Below are positions 1-8,872 of a stretch of 41,670 nt of DNA, one piece after another. This DNA comes from an uncultured Thiotrichaceae bacterium (GTDB lineage Bacteria; Pseudomonadota; Gammaproteobacteria; Thiotrichales; Thiotrichaceae). Location of the stretch: NCBI GenBank assembly GCA_902727985.1, contig CACVAY010000029.1, positions 1 to 41,670 on the forward strand, read 5' to 3'. Positions within the stretch are counted from its first letter, which is position 1, and each line of letters begins with the position of its first letter. The notes under the pieces were generated by a model. That model saw only the letters and a program-made list of their open reading frames with translations, was not told where the DNA came from and made no database searches. A program made the position numbers and the translations under genes.

Positions 1-1
1 T

Positions 2-1255
2 AAACATTACCGAGATCGCCAAAGTCATGAAATCGCGCAGGGTGTGCGAAATGACATACGTGATCTTGCCAAGAAGTACAATGCCAGTATTAAAGTGGTT
101 GAAGTGCCGCCAGGCCCACCTGTATTGTCACCCGTTGTGGCAGAAGTGTACGGACTGGATTATCAAGGTCAGATCGAAATTGCTAAAGAAGTGAAGTCTA
201 TTTTCGAGACCACGGATGATATTGTCGATATTGATGACAGTATTGAGGCACCGCAACGCCGTATCACGATAAAAGTTGATACACAAAAGGCTGCATTATT
301 GGGCGTATCTCATCAATCCGTTACTTCTGCAATAGGTACGGTTTTAGGTGGCGAAGATGTTATCTATCTACATCGTAAAGAACTGAAGTATGCGGTACCT
401 GTGCGTCTAGAGTTTCCGGTGGAAATGAAGGATCAGATCAGTTCTGTATTGAATCTTAAGGTTCGTAGCCGTAATAATGAATTGATACCCATGTCAGAAG
501 TGGTAACCGCGACGGAAAGCACCTTAGAACATTCGATTCACCATAAAGACCTGTTGCCAGTTGTCTATGTGATGGGAGATATGTCAGGTGAAACAGATAG
601 CCCTCTGTATGGTATTTTCGATATTTATGGAAAGATTAACAGCAAACCTGTTGAGCGCTATGGTGAAACCATTGAACAGAACCTTGTCAGCGCCCCAGAT
701 GATCCTTATTTTTACAGTTTGAAATGGGATGGTGAATGGCAGGTAACCTATGACACATTCAAAGATATGGGTATCGCTTATGCATTTGGTATGATTCTTG
801 TATATCTACTTGTTGTCGCTCAATTCCGCTCTTATATGGTGCCATTGGTCATTATGGCACCGATTCCCTTGACCATTATTGGTGTTATGCCTGGACATGC
901 CCTGATGGATAAGCAGTTCACTGCGACGTCTATGATAGGCATGATTGCCTTGGCGGGGATTATTGTGAGGAATTCGATTTTACTTGTAGATTTTATCAAT
1001 GAGCAATTACGTCATGGAACTGAGTTGAAAGAAGCGATAATTAACGCTAGTACCGTTAGAACTAAACCCATTATATTGACGGCTGTTGCCGCAATGGTAG
1101 GTGCGTTTTTCATCATCGATGATCCAATCTTTGGTGGTTTGGCAATATCTCTGATTTTTGGTATCTTGGTTTCGACGCTCTTGACCTTAGTGGTTATTCC
1201 GGTTCTGTATTATGTTTATGTGCGCAATCGTTTGAGTAGCGTAATGGCTAAATAA
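2..1255 (+). CDS. RND-family efflux transporter permease, C-terminal part (5' truncated by window)
   Basis: The reading frame is open from base 2 with no start, so this is the last 417 residues or so of a protein that is normally about 1,000-1,100 residues long. It begins in the second periplasmic (porter/docking) half and ends with five predicted membrane helices. The segment with FTATSMIGMIALAGIIVRN is the conserved TM10 signature of HAE1-type RND pumps. Such pumps exchange protons for drugs, solvents or other amphiphiles across the inner membrane and work with a periplasmic adaptor and an outer-membrane channel; those partners would lie upstream, outside the window. The GTG at 44 is an internal codon, not the start. 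The substrate cannot be told from this part. A hairpin follows the stop codon. Confidence 0.93.
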   Translation, partial: KHYRDRQSHEIAQGVRNDIRDLAKKYNASIKVVEVPPGPPVLSPVVAEVYGLDYQGQIEIAKEVKSIFETTDDIVDIDDSIEAPQRRITIKVDTQKAALLGVSHQSVTSAIGTVLGGEDVIYLHRKELKYAVPVRLEFPVEMKDQISSVLNLKVRSRNNELIPMSEVVTATESTLEHSIHHKDLLPVVYVMGDMSGETDSPLYGIFDIYGKINSKPVERYGETIEQNLVSAPDDPYFYSLKWDGEWQVTYDTFKDMGIAYAFGMILVYLLVVAQFRSYMVPLVIMAPIPLTIIGVMPGHALMDKQFTATSMIGMIALAGIIVRNSILLVDFINEQLRHGTELKEAIINASTVRTKPIILTAVAAMVGAFFIIDDPIFGGLAISLIFGILVSTLLTLVVIPVLYYVYVRNRLSSVMAK

Positions 1256-1261
1256 TGGTAA

Positions 1262-1304
1262 CACCTTGCTTTATTGCTATTTATGTAGACAATAGAGCAA
1301 GGTG
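1262..1304 (+). terminator. Hairpin after RND gene, probable terminator
   Basis: A perfect 9-bp inverted repeat (CACCTTGCT / AGCAAGGTG) starts seven bases after the stop codon, and a further five pairs extend it inward. It lacks a clean T-tract (GAAGCGGCTATTTT follows), so termination may be weak or Rho-assisted. Confidence 0.5.
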
Positions 1305-1519
1305 AAGCGGCTATTTTGATCGAAATAAGTCGAGTTTTCCATTATAAAAATTAAAAAATACTACACAGAGCTTATGTGGTATTGCTTCAAAAAAGTATGT
1401 CTAGCAAGGGGTTACGCTGGATGATAAAAAAAACTAATTATTTGATAGTTTTTATCTATTTTCCCTTGTCCATCTAACACGTATAGTAACTTAAAATCTG
1501 GGGTTAAATTGGCTTGAAT

Positions 1520-3142
1520 ATGAAAACTTATAATAAAAGCGTCTTACTTTTTTCTATCAGTGTTGCGCTAGCACTACTATCAAATAATAGCTATAGCAAA
1601 GTAGAAACCATTGACGTTGCAGCGAATGCGGTACAGGCGAGTAGTCCTGCTGTCCAACCATCTCCTGATATGGAGAATCACACATCTCCAGCAGATCCTG
1701 AGACCATGGAAATGCAAAACAAGCAAACCTTGATCATGTTGGAAAATACTATTGAAGAGGAAAAGCTACGTCAGCAGTTCAGTGGTCTGCGCTCGGAATT
1801 GCAAAAACTTCGTTGGGAAAAGGAGTTATTAGAAGAAAAACTGAGTCTCGCGCAATTAAAAAGAGATACAGTTGCAGAAGAAGAAAATACCAAGCACGCG
1901 GAAATATTGAAGAAGTTAAAGAATGAAAATGATGTCTTAGCTCAAAAATTATCAATTGCTCACTCAAAGTATGAATTAGCCCGGCATGAGAGCAAAAAAC
2001 AATCTGAAGAAGCGCTAGCAACATTGAGATCTGAGAAAAGCCAGTTACAAGAACAACTAGATATTGAAAAGTTAAAACGCGATAATGCTCAGCAAAAAGA
2101 TAAGCTGGCCTACGATGACAAAATTCAAGCTCTCACTCGTGAGAAGACATTGTTAAATGAAAAGCTGGATCTACAAAATAGTAAGCGTACTGAAGAACTT
2201 CGAGATGCAGTGATTGAATTTGAAGATAAGCTGACAGCATTATCTCGTGATGCAACGTTAAGTAAAGCAAAGGCTGATACGTTGAAAAGTAAACTCATGA
2301 TTCAAAACAATGAAGCCAGACTTAAAATCGTCGGTTTGGAAAGCGAGATCCAACGCTTAGAGATGGAAAAAAAGCGTAAGGCGTACATTGATGCTCAGCC
2401 AGTATATCTGGAAGACCCACTAAAAAAGGATGGTACTTTAGTTATATCTGATAGACGTATTTTACTTAATGGCCCTATACGTCAAGGCACTGCTGACTAT
2501 GTAACTTCTCGTATCAACTATTACAACAATAAGGATAAGAAATACCCTATCTTTATTGTGATTGACGACTCTCCAGGCGGTTCTGTTATGCAAGGCTACC
2601 GTATTGTCAAGGCGATGGAAGGCAGTGAGGCACCTGTATATGTGGTCGTAAAGTCCTTTGCTGCTTCAATGGCGGCTGGTATTACCGCTATGGCTGAGAA
2701 GTCCTATGCCTACCCTAATGCGGTCATTATCCACCACCAGATCAGCCAGTTCTTCTTCTTTCGCAGTATGAACCTGACGCAGCAAAAAGAAATGCATCAG
2801 GAATCTCAAGAGTGGTGGAAACGCTTGGCAACACCTGTGGCAAAGAAAATGGGAATAAGTACAAAAGAGTTTATCGAGCGTATGTATGAGAAAAACTCAG
2901 ATGGAGACTGGAGTGAATTTGGTACAGAAGCAAAAGAGCTTAAGTGGGTTGATCATATTGTAACCAGTATTCAGGAAACTTCACAGCTGAAAGACCCTAA
3001 TGAAGATGAAAGGAAGTTCTTAGGAAAGATTTCCTTTAAAGTTGATGAGGATGGTACATCTAAAGCATATCTGCCGCGTTTATCACCGAAAGATTTCTAT
3101 TATTTATATAACCCTGACGGTTATTACCAGATTCATCAATAA
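1520..3142 (+). CDS. Exported coiled-coil protein with ClpP-like serine protease domain
   Basis: Residues 1 to about 27 look like a signal peptide (MKTYNKSVLLFSISVALALL, then SNNSYS). Roughly residues 65-290 are charged heptad-rich coiled coil with repeated LxxEK/LxxKL patterns. The last 240 residues carry a ClpP/crotonase-type fold. An SPGG oxyanion-type motif lies near residue 352, a serine in an AASMAAG context near 383 matches the ClpP nucleophile, and a histidine in IIHHQ near 406 matches the ClpP His. The acidic third residue is less certain. ClpP is normally cytosolic and fed by an ATPase; here the signal peptide implies the periplasm, so an ATP-driven unfoldase is unlikely. The frame also allows a TTG start at 1514; ATG 1520 gives the cleaner signal peptide. 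It stands alone, with a strong terminator after it. Protease activity is inferred. Confidence 0.8.
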   Translation: MKTYNKSVLLFSISVALALLSNNSYSKVETIDVAANAVQASSPAVQPSPDMENHTSPADPETMEMQNKQTLIMLENTIEEEKLRQQFSGLRSELQKLRWEKELLEEKLSLAQLKRDTVAEEENTKHAEILKKLKNENDVLAQKLSIAHSKYELARHESKKQSEEALATLRSEKSQLQEQLDIEKLKRDNAQQKDKLAYDDKIQALTREKTLLNEKLDLQNSKRTEELRDAVIEFEDKLTALSRDATLSKAKADTLKSKLMIQNNEARLKIVGLESEIQRLEMEKKRKAYIDAQPVYLEDPLKKDGTLVISDRRILLNGPIRQGTADYVTSRINYYNNKDKKYPIFIVIDDSPGGSVMQGYRIVKAMEGSEAPVYVVVKSFAASMAAGITAMAEKSYAYPNAVIIHHQISQFFFFRSMNLTQQKEMHQESQEWWKRLATPVAKKMGISTKEFIERMYEKNSDGDWSEFGTEAKELKWVDHIVTSIQETSQLKDPNEDERKFLGKISFKVDEDGTSKAYLPRLSPKDFYYLYNPDGYYQIHQ

Positions 3143-3178
3143 TAGCTGTTTATGTAGACATTCGTTCTTATGAATTAG

Positions 3179-3200
3179 CCCGCCATGTGCGGGTTTTTTT
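3179..3200 (+). terminator. Rho-independent terminator
   Basis: CCCGC, a five-base loop, GCGGG and seven T's, located 36 bases after the stop of the ClpP-like gene and before lpxB. This is a textbook intrinsic terminator and separates the two genes. Confidence 0.85.
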
Positions 3201-3274
3201 ATGTCTTCCCTCATTTTGTGCAAAAGCCTTGATACACTTGGTATCATTGATCCTACATAATAACAAACGAAATT

Positions 3275-4429
3275 ATGATTGCTAAACGTATTGCCATTGT
3301 TGTTGGTGAAGCTTCAGGGGATATTCTCGGAAGTCGACTCATCAAATCACTTCGTGAATTAAACCCTGATCTAGAATTTGAGGGTATTGGGGGCCCCGAA
3401 ATGCAGGCACAAGGATTTAAGAATCTATACGAGATGGAGCGACTTTCCGTAATGGGAATCGTTGAAGTATTGCGCCGTCTGCCTGAGTTAATGAGAATTC
3501 GCAAAAATTTGTATAAGAGATGGAGAGATACACCACCTGACCTCATGATAGGCATTGATGCACCCGATTTTAACTTAAAGTTAGAATCACGTTTGCATGA
3601 GGTTGGTGTGTCAGTTGCTCACTACGTTAGTCCTTCTGTTTGGGCATGGCGCTCTGGTCGGGTAAAAGCAATGCGTGGAAATCTGGATTTAATGCTGACA
3701 CTTTTCCCGTTTGAAGCTGAGTTCTATGAAAAGGAAAACATACCCGTTGCGTTTGTTGGCCACCCTTTGGCGGATGATGTGCCAATTGAATCAGATAAGG
3801 CCGAGGCGCGAAAACAACTAAATTTACAGAAAGATGTAAAGATATTAGCTATATTACCTGGTAGTCGCTCTTCAGAAATAAAGTATTTGGCCAAAGCGTT
3901 TGTGCAATCAGCACAAGTACTCAAGCAGAATTACCCTGATCTTCAATGTATAGCGCCGATGGCAAATGCCAAAATGCATGCTAAGTTTAGGAATATTGTC
4001 GAAGAACAGGCTCCTGAACTGGGTGTAATATTTATCGATGGACAATCACGCCTTGCCATGACTGCCTCTGATTGGGTATTGATGGCATCGGGTACAGCGG
4101 TTCTTGAAGGAATGCTCGTAGGTAGGCCGATGGTTGCAGCAGGGAAAATGTCTGTATTAACAGCAGCGATTATCCGGATCAGTAGAACCTTGAAGGTCAC
4201 TTATTTCACCTTACCCAATAACCTTGCGAATGAATCACTCGTCTCTGAACTCATTCAGGAAGATGTGACTATAGAGAATATTGTACGTGAAGTTAAATCA
4301 ATGATGAATATGTCAGAAGCTGAAGTCAATAATCTTCTGGGTAAATTCAAAATACAGCATTTACGCTTACGTAAGAATGCGAGTGAAAATGCGGCAAGAA
4401 TATTGGCTGAAAAATTCAGTTTGTCGTAA
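3275..4429 (+). CDS. lpxB: Lipid-A-disaccharide synthase LpxB
   Basis: LpxB joins UDP-2,3-diacylglucosamine to lipid X to make the tetraacyl disaccharide of lipid A, on the cytoplasmic face of the inner membrane. The 384 residues match the family length. Family signatures are visible: VVGEASGDILGSRL at the N-terminus, GIGGPEMQAQG, IGIDAPDFN near residue 92, YVSPSVWAWR near 117, and FVGHPLADD near 161. It belongs to glycosyltransferase family 19. The usual lpxD-fabZ-lpxA-lpxB cluster is not present here; lpxB instead leads a run with a lipoprotein gene and dcd. The Shine-Dalgarno sequence is weak. The assignment is secure. Confidence 0.97.
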   Translation: MIAKRIAIVVGEASGDILGSRLIKSLRELNPDLEFEGIGGPEMQAQGFKNLYEMERLSVMGIVEVLRRLPELMRIRKNLYKRWRDTPPDLMIGIDAPDFNLKLESRLHEVGVSVAHYVSPSVWAWRSGRVKAMRGNLDLMLTLFPFEAEFYEKENIPVAFVGHPLADDVPIESDKAEARKQLNLQKDVKILAILPGSRSSEIKYLAKAFVQSAQVLKQNYPDLQCIAPMANAKMHAKFRNIVEEQAPELGVIFIDGQSRLAMTASDWVLMASGTAVLEGMLVGRPMVAAGKMSVLTAAIIRISRTLKVTYFTLPNNLANESLVSELIQEDVTIENIVREVKSMMNMSEAEVNNLLGKFKIQHLRLRKNASENAARILAEKFSLS

Positions 4430-4462
4430 CATACAAAAACTTTTCCTAATGACGATAATAAA

Positions 4463-4906
4463 ATGTTTAAAAAAATTGGTCTACTCTTATTCTTTATCCT
4501 TTCTTTAAGCGCTTGTTCAACAGGCGTTAAGGGAATCGCTGAAACTCCAGAAATATCTGTTTATGGCGTAAAGATCGCTAACATGAACCTATCTGAGGCA
4601 AATCTTGCCATTGGACTACGCGTTAAAAACCCGAACGCATTTTCTATTCCATTACGTGGTTTTGATTATGGACTGTCACTGAATGGTGTTGAAGTTGCGA
4701 AAGGTTCAGAAAGTAAGAATCTAACCATTTCTGCAAAAGAGGATCGAATTATTGAAATCCCCGTTCGCATTGGCTTGATGCAACTTATTCAGGCAGTACC
4801 AGACATTGTAAAAACCCGTAACTTTACTTACGATTTACAAGGAAAGGCGCATTTACCCTTGGTGAACTTACCTTTTCAACGGATTGGGAAAGTAGGTAAC
4901 TACTAA
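4463..4906 (+). CDS. LEA14/WHy-domain lipoprotein
   Basis: A 147-residue lipoprotein. Residues 1-17 form a signal peptide ending in the lipobox LSAC, with Cys18 the lipidation site. The rest fits the LEA_2/WHy (water stress and hypersensitive response) fold: alternating strands with the typical [20 protein letters not shown] segment near residues 50-69. Bacterial members are small envelope lipoproteins of unproven function, and some plant relatives protect during desiccation. The gene starts 33 bases after lpxB and its stop overlaps the dcd start by one base (TAATG), so the three genes are probably co-transcribed. The role here is unknown. Confidence 0.82.
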   Translation: MFKKIGLLLFFILSLSACSTGVKGIAETPEISVYGVKIANMNLSEANLAIGLRVKNPNAFSIPLRGFDYGLSLNGVEVAKGSESKNLTISAKEDRIIEIPVRIGLMQLIQAVPDIVKTRNFTYDLQGKAHLPLVNLPFQRIGKVGNY

Positions 4907-5472
4907 TGAGCATTAAATCTGATCGCTGGATCCGCGAGGTGGCAGATACTCATGGAATGATAGAGCCTTTTGAACCGGGACAAGTGCGACATACGGATCA
5001 AGGAAAAATCGTTTCATATGGGACATCAAGTTACGGCTATGATGTGCGGTGTGCCGATGAGTTTAAAATTTTTACGAATATCAATTCCGCTATCGTTGAC
5101 CCCAAAGCGTTTGATGAAAATAGCTTTGTAGACATCAAATCAGATGTTTGTATTATCCCCCCAAATTCATTTGCCTTGGCAAGAACCGTTGAATATTTTC
5201 GAATTCCACGCAGCGTATTAACCATTTGTCTAGGGAAATCTACTTATGCTCGTTGCGGTATCATTGTAAACGTGACGCCGCTAGAGCCTGAGTGGGAAGG
5301 GCATGTAACCTTGGAATTCTCAAACACAACCCCCTTACCTGCCAAAATTTATGCGAATGAAGGAGTAGCACAAATGCTATTCTTTGAATCTGATGAGATT
5401 TGTGAAACATCGTATCGAGATCGAGGCGGTAAATATCAAGGTCAACAGGGTGTAACATTACCAAAAACTTGA
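4906..5472 (+). CDS. dcd: dCTP deaminase
   Basis: Dcd deaminates dCTP to dUTP, the main source of dUMP for thymidylate in many Gram-negatives. At 188 residues it has the normal length. Family marks include [13 protein letters not shown] (residues 41-53), the active-site segment [10 protein letters not shown] (110-119), and [13 protein letters not shown] (133-145) with the catalytic glutamate near 137. The C-terminal [14 protein letters not shown] is typical of the trimeric enzyme and closes over the nucleotide. Its start overlaps the stop of the lipoprotein gene (TAATG), which suggests translational coupling. The dut gene, which consumes the product, lies about 31 kb away in this window (36852-37307). 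Confidence 0.96.
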   Translation: MSIKSDRWIREVADTHGMIEPFEPGQVRHTDQGKIVSYGTSSYGYDVRCADEFKIFTNINSAIVDPKAFDENSFVDIKSDVCIIPPNSFALARTVEYFRIPRSVLTICLGKSTYARCGIIVNVTPLEPEWEGHVTLEFSNTTPLPAKIYANEGVAQMLFFESDEICETSYRDRGGKYQGQQGVTLPKT

Positions 5473-5515
5473 TTGTACTGTTCAATGACTATTATCGAAT
5501 AAGCAGGAGCATTCT

Positions 5516-5896
5516 ATGAATTCAGAAAAAGTGGTGTTTGCCTTTTTCATTGTGCTGGCATTAACACTTAACTTTGGTTTTGTCTATGGAGATATCAATA
5601 CCGTTGAACATCACAGTGTGTACGAACTGTTCGCTGCGATTATCGTTAATCTGATTGCAACAGTAATGAAGCTTGGCGATCGAACTCATCTGGGAGCTGT
5701 ATTTCTTGCTACCAGTCTGGTTGCTAATTTGCAGTTAATCGCTGCGGCATCGGTCTGGGGGTTTACTGATATTATTTTCCAAACAGGCGGAGCAACGGCA
5801 TTGCCAACAATAGTTTCTTTATCCGCTGGTGCCTTATTTGCAAATATCATTTCTGTCATATTATTGGTTGCTGAAACAATCAGCGTGCGTCGATAA
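5516..5896 (+). CDS. Small integral membrane protein, DUF6394-type
   Basis: A 126-residue protein with three to four hydrophobic helices (about residues 6-25, 35-53, 60-82 and 98-121). The conserved-looking core HHSVYELFAAIIVNLIATVMKLGDRTHLG sits between helices 1 and 3; it is described here by position, residues 31-59. I recognise it as the DUF6394-type protein that tends to sit beside NAD-binding potassium channels, and a channel gene follows at 46 bases. A good Shine-Dalgarno (AGGAG at about 5505) lies six bases before the ATG. An accessory or regulatory subunit of the channel is an inference from this neighbourhood only; there is no enzymatic motif. Confidence 0.72.
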   Translation: MNSEKVVFAFFIVLALTLNFGFVYGDINTVEHHSVYELFAAIIVNLIATVMKLGDRTHLGAVFLATSLVANLQLIAAASVWGFTDIIFQTGGATALPTIVSLSAGALFANIISVILLVAETISVRR

Positions 5897-5942
5897 ACTT
5901 GGTCATGGAGCGGTGTATTTGCTCTATGCTTAAGCGATAATC

Positions 5943-7715
5943 ATGCCTAATTTAGTTTACATATTGTTCCGACGGTTACGTTCTCCCCTAATCGCATTAA
6001 TTGTTGTCTACGCCATTTTTATTCTCGGGTTTGTATTAATACCTGGTGCCAATGGTAACCCTATGTCTTTCTTTGACGCTTTCTATTTTGTTAGTTTCAT
6101 GGGAACAACGATTGGTTTTGGTGAAATATCGGCGAGTGAATTGCCATTTACCTACCCGCAACGTGCTTGGACCTTGCTCGCTATATATGCGACGGTGATC
6201 ACCTGGTTATATGGCATTGGTTCGCTCTTGTCTATTTTGCAAGACCCTGCTTTTCGACGACTTATGCGTCGTAATAAATTTATTGCGAATGTACTAGAAA
6301 TCCGTGAACCTTTTTATATTATCTGTGGTTATGGGGAAACAGGTAAACAGCTCGTTCATGCACTTGCAGAGGAGGGTATTCGCTCGGTCGTCATTGACCC
6401 TAATGAGGATCGAATCAATGAACTGGAGTTAGCTGACTTAGGGATGCAGCCTCTTGGTATTGTGGATGATGCAGCCCGTTCCGAGGTTCTAAAGAATGCA
6501 GGGGTTACGCATGACTGGTGTAGGGGCGTGGTATCTTTAGCTTCTGATGATAACGTCAATCTCACCGTGGCTATTGCCGTACAATTATTAAATCCTAAAG
6601 CTCGCCTTATTGCTCGGGCTGAAAGCCCTGAGACGGAAAATAATATTCTATCATTTGGTGCTAATGAAGTTATCAACCCTTTTGAGACATTTGCTGAACG
6701 CTTGGCCTTAGCAATTCGCGTTCCAAGTTTGTTTATTCTTTTTGAATGGATGTCTGGAGTACCAGGAGAATCTTTGGTAAAACCATTTTTCATCCCAAAA
6801 GGTTATTGGGTTTGCTGTGGTTTCGGGCGATTTGGTCAAGCTATTTATAGCCATCTTACCGATGCTGACATCAATGTTAACGTAATAGAAGCCGATCCAA
6901 GTATTCGCGATGTGCCTTCCGGTAGTGTATTAGGTAGACCAACGGAAGCATCGAGTCTTAAAAAAGCTGGGATCAAAGATGCAGTCGGTATTATTGCTGG
7001 TACAGATAATGATGCAGACAATCTTTCTACGGTGATGACCGCACTTGAAATGAATAAAGAGATATTTTTGGTAGCGAGACAAAGCCGCAACCAAAATGAT
7101 GCTATTTTTCAAGCAGCTAACATTGATCTCATCATGCAACGGGGCGATGTCATTGCCCATAAAATTTTTGCCTTAATCAGAACCCCTTTATTAGGTGATT
7201 TTTTACGCATTGCCTCTCGTTTTAAAGAAGAAAAAGCCAATGTCTTAGTAAGCAGAGTGATTGGTGTTGTTGATGAGGAGTCTCCGAAAGTGTGGGAGTT
7301 CGTGATCGATGAAGCTCATGCACCAGCTTTAGCTGAGTTAGTTGAGCAGCAGCAGGTTATTGTTGCTGATCTGTTTAAAGATCCTAGAGATCGTTCTCAA
7401 AATCTCATGGCGATGCCCTTATTCCTCAAGCGTGGAAAAGGTAATGTCATGCTTCCAGAAGATAATCGTCTATTGCATAAGGGGGACCGTCTTTTGATGT
7501 GTGGCTCGACTTTATCGCGTTCTTTGATGCAGTGGACTACCCGGAACTCAAAAGTATTGGAATACGTCCTTACTGGCGAAGAAAATCCACAAGGCTATAT
7601 TTGGAACTGGATTAACCGTGTTAGAAAAGAAAAGCGCGCTAGCACTTCGAGAGATGTTATTGATGAGATTGAAGAAGTCTTTGAAAAATTAGATTCTGAC
7701 AAATCCCCCAAATGA
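5943..7715 (+). CDS. Two-RCK potassium channel / TrkA-N domain protein
   Basis: 590 residues. There are two membrane helices (about 14-35 and 76-98) flanking a pore loop with GTTIGFGE (54-61) where canonical potassium channels have TVGYGD. Two Rossmann-type RCK/TrkA-N domains follow: the first starts at GYGETG (129-134), the second at GFGRFG (near 293-298), each with a downstream acidic residue (IDPNED; IEADP) suited to binding NAD or another nucleotide. The last 150 residues contain a TrkA-C-like segment (LLHKGDRLLMCGS). The inferred role is a ligand-gated potassium or other cation channel of the inner membrane. The replaced filter residues make the ion selectivity uncertain. It probably shares a transcript with the small membrane protein upstream. 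Confidence 0.85.
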   Translation: MPNLVYILFRRLRSPLIALIVVYAIFILGFVLIPGANGNPMSFFDAFYFVSFMGTTIGFGEISASELPFTYPQRAWTLLAIYATVITWLYGIGSLLSILQDPAFRRLMRRNKFIANVLEIREPFYIICGYGETGKQLVHALAEEGIRSVVIDPNEDRINELELADLGMQPLGIVDDAARSEVLKNAGVTHDWCRGVVSLASDDNVNLTVAIAVQLLNPKARLIARAESPETENNILSFGANEVINPFETFAERLALAIRVPSLFILFEWMSGVPGESLVKPFFIPKGYWVCCGFGRFGQAIYSHLTDADINVNVIEADPSIRDVPSGSVLGRPTEASSLKKAGIKDAVGIIAGTDNDADNLSTVMTALEMNKEIFLVARQSRNQNDAIFQAANIDLIMQRGDVIAHKIFALIRTPLLGDFLRIASRFKEEKANVLVSRVIGVVDEESPKVWEFVIDEAHAPALAELVEQQQVIVADLFKDPRDRSQNLMAMPLFLKRGKGNVMLPEDNRLLHKGDRLLMCGSTLSRSLMQWTTRNSKVLEYVLTGEENPQGYIWNWINRVRKEKRASTSRDVIDEIEEVFEKLDSDKSPK

Positions 7716-7810
7716 TATGTTTTTAGTCTAGACTCACTTCCATCCTCTGTTGTTTATGTTTGTTTTTAATCCCTGTTATTTAAAATGTTGCTGGGTAGCC
7801 ATCTTTCTTC

Positions 7811-8827
7811 ATGATTAGAACCGTTCTTTTGGCCTTCTTTTTATTATCTTTTGCTTTCAGTGTTAAAAATATGCTGGACTATTGGCAATATGATGAATCA
7901 ATTCCGGAGGTCTCAGACTTATTGGTCGAATCAGTTTCTCCTGACCGTATGAATCACTTAATCGGTGATGCCATCAATCAAGACCGACTAGAAGATGCGC
8001 AGCAGTACCTTGAAATTGCCAAACTCTATGGTTATCAATTGGATTATGCTTACTATGAAAAACACCTTGAAGCGTTGGATACCTCATTAAGAAAAATTAA
8101 GCGAGATACCAAGAGTTTTTTTGATGGCTTTATGAGTGGCAAGGGTGATGATACCGCAGGGATATCAGGAGCAGTCACTTCAGATTTTACCGTCGTCGGA
8201 GATGTGAGAGACTTGCATCGTCAATATCAAGTACATGCTAAGGGAGAAGAAGTTAATCAGTTGATTGTGGCTTTATCAGGAGTAGGCATAGGCTTAACCA
8301 TCATGACCATTGGTAGTGCGGGTTCAACAGCATCTGTAAAAGCTGGGACTTCATTATTTAAAGTTGCTGTAAAAACCGGGCGTTTGACTAAATCATTCAG
8401 TAAAGAATTACTACAAAAAGCGTCGAAAGTATTTGATTGGCCAATGTTTCAAAAAAGCATCAAAAACACCTCAAGCCTGACTGATGTTCGAAGGGCAGTA
8501 CGCCAGTCTTATCATCCTTCAGCTATGTCCTCATTGGCAAAAACAGCTAGCCAGATGTCAAACATTCGCAAGCAAACATCACTGGCTGATACCTTGAATA
8601 TGATGAAGCATGTTGATAATGGAAAAGACTTGGCAAGATTAAATAAATTCACCTTAAAGCATAAAAAGCATTCTGCCCATCTTTTAGCATTATTGGGAAA
8701 GGGCGCTATCCGTACGGTAAAGGTATTACGTAAAACCACCGTTTTTTTGCTTTCGGTATTTGGTAGTCTGATTTCAGGACTGATTAGTCTAGTTTTATTA
8801 TTTTCTTCAGGTCGAAAAAAAGCCTGA
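7811..8827 (+). CDS. Unrecognised membrane protein, 338 aa
   Basis: I do not recognise the family. The first 20 residues are a hydrophobic helix (signal anchor or signal peptide). A hydrophilic, helix-rich domain follows (about 30-155). Then comes a glycine/alanine-rich hydrophobic stretch (about 152-185, GVGIGLTIMTIGSAG), a long basic region (185-310, many Lys/Arg and Ser), and a final strongly hydrophobic helix (about 311-332) ending in RKKA. The very basic region between two membrane segments probably faces the cytoplasm. No clear Shine-Dalgarno precedes the ATG. The stop codon lies inside the stem of the terminator shared with bamD. It stands alone, so context gives no function. Confidence 0.6.
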   Translation: MIRTVLLAFFLLSFAFSVKNMLDYWQYDESIPEVSDLLVESVSPDRMNHLIGDAINQDRLEDAQQYLEIAKLYGYQLDYAYYEKHLEALDTSLRKIKRDTKSFFDGFMSGKGDDTAGISGAVTSDFTVVGDVRDLHRQYQVHAKGEEVNQLIVALSGVGIGLTIMTIGSAGSTASVKAGTSLFKVAVKTGRLTKSFSKELLQKASKVFDWPMFQKSIKNTSSLTDVRRAVRQSYHPSAMSSLAKTASQMSNIRKQTSLADTLNMMKHVDNGKDLARLNKFTLKHKKHSAHLLALLGKGAIRTVKVLRKTTVFLLSVFGSLISGLISLVLLFSSGRKKA

Positions 8828-8850
8828 GTGTCGAGTGAAAATCAGGCTTT
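8819..8850 (-). terminator. Intrinsic terminator for bamD (possibly bidirectional)
   Basis: A 9-bp perfect inverted repeat (AAAGCCTGA / TCAGGCTTT, 14-base loop) lies between two convergent genes. Read on the minus strand, the stem runs into seven T's, so it is a strong terminator for bamD. Read on the plus strand the T-run is short (TTTAT), giving a weaker stop for the membrane protein gene whose TGA is inside the left arm. Confidence 0.8.
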
Positions 8851-8872
8851 ATAGCGTTTTCGCTGTGCAATA

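Noticed and set aside
1280-3161. TTTATGTAGACA occurs just after two consecutive genes, in the hairpin loop at about 1280 and at about 3149.
   Set aside because: Only 12 bases long, with no further similarity; chance is enough.
6356-6793. 145-codon frame on the minus strand inside the channel gene.
   Set aside because: Antisense to conserved RCK domain sequence, with no ribosome site and low-complexity Ser/Arg-rich product.
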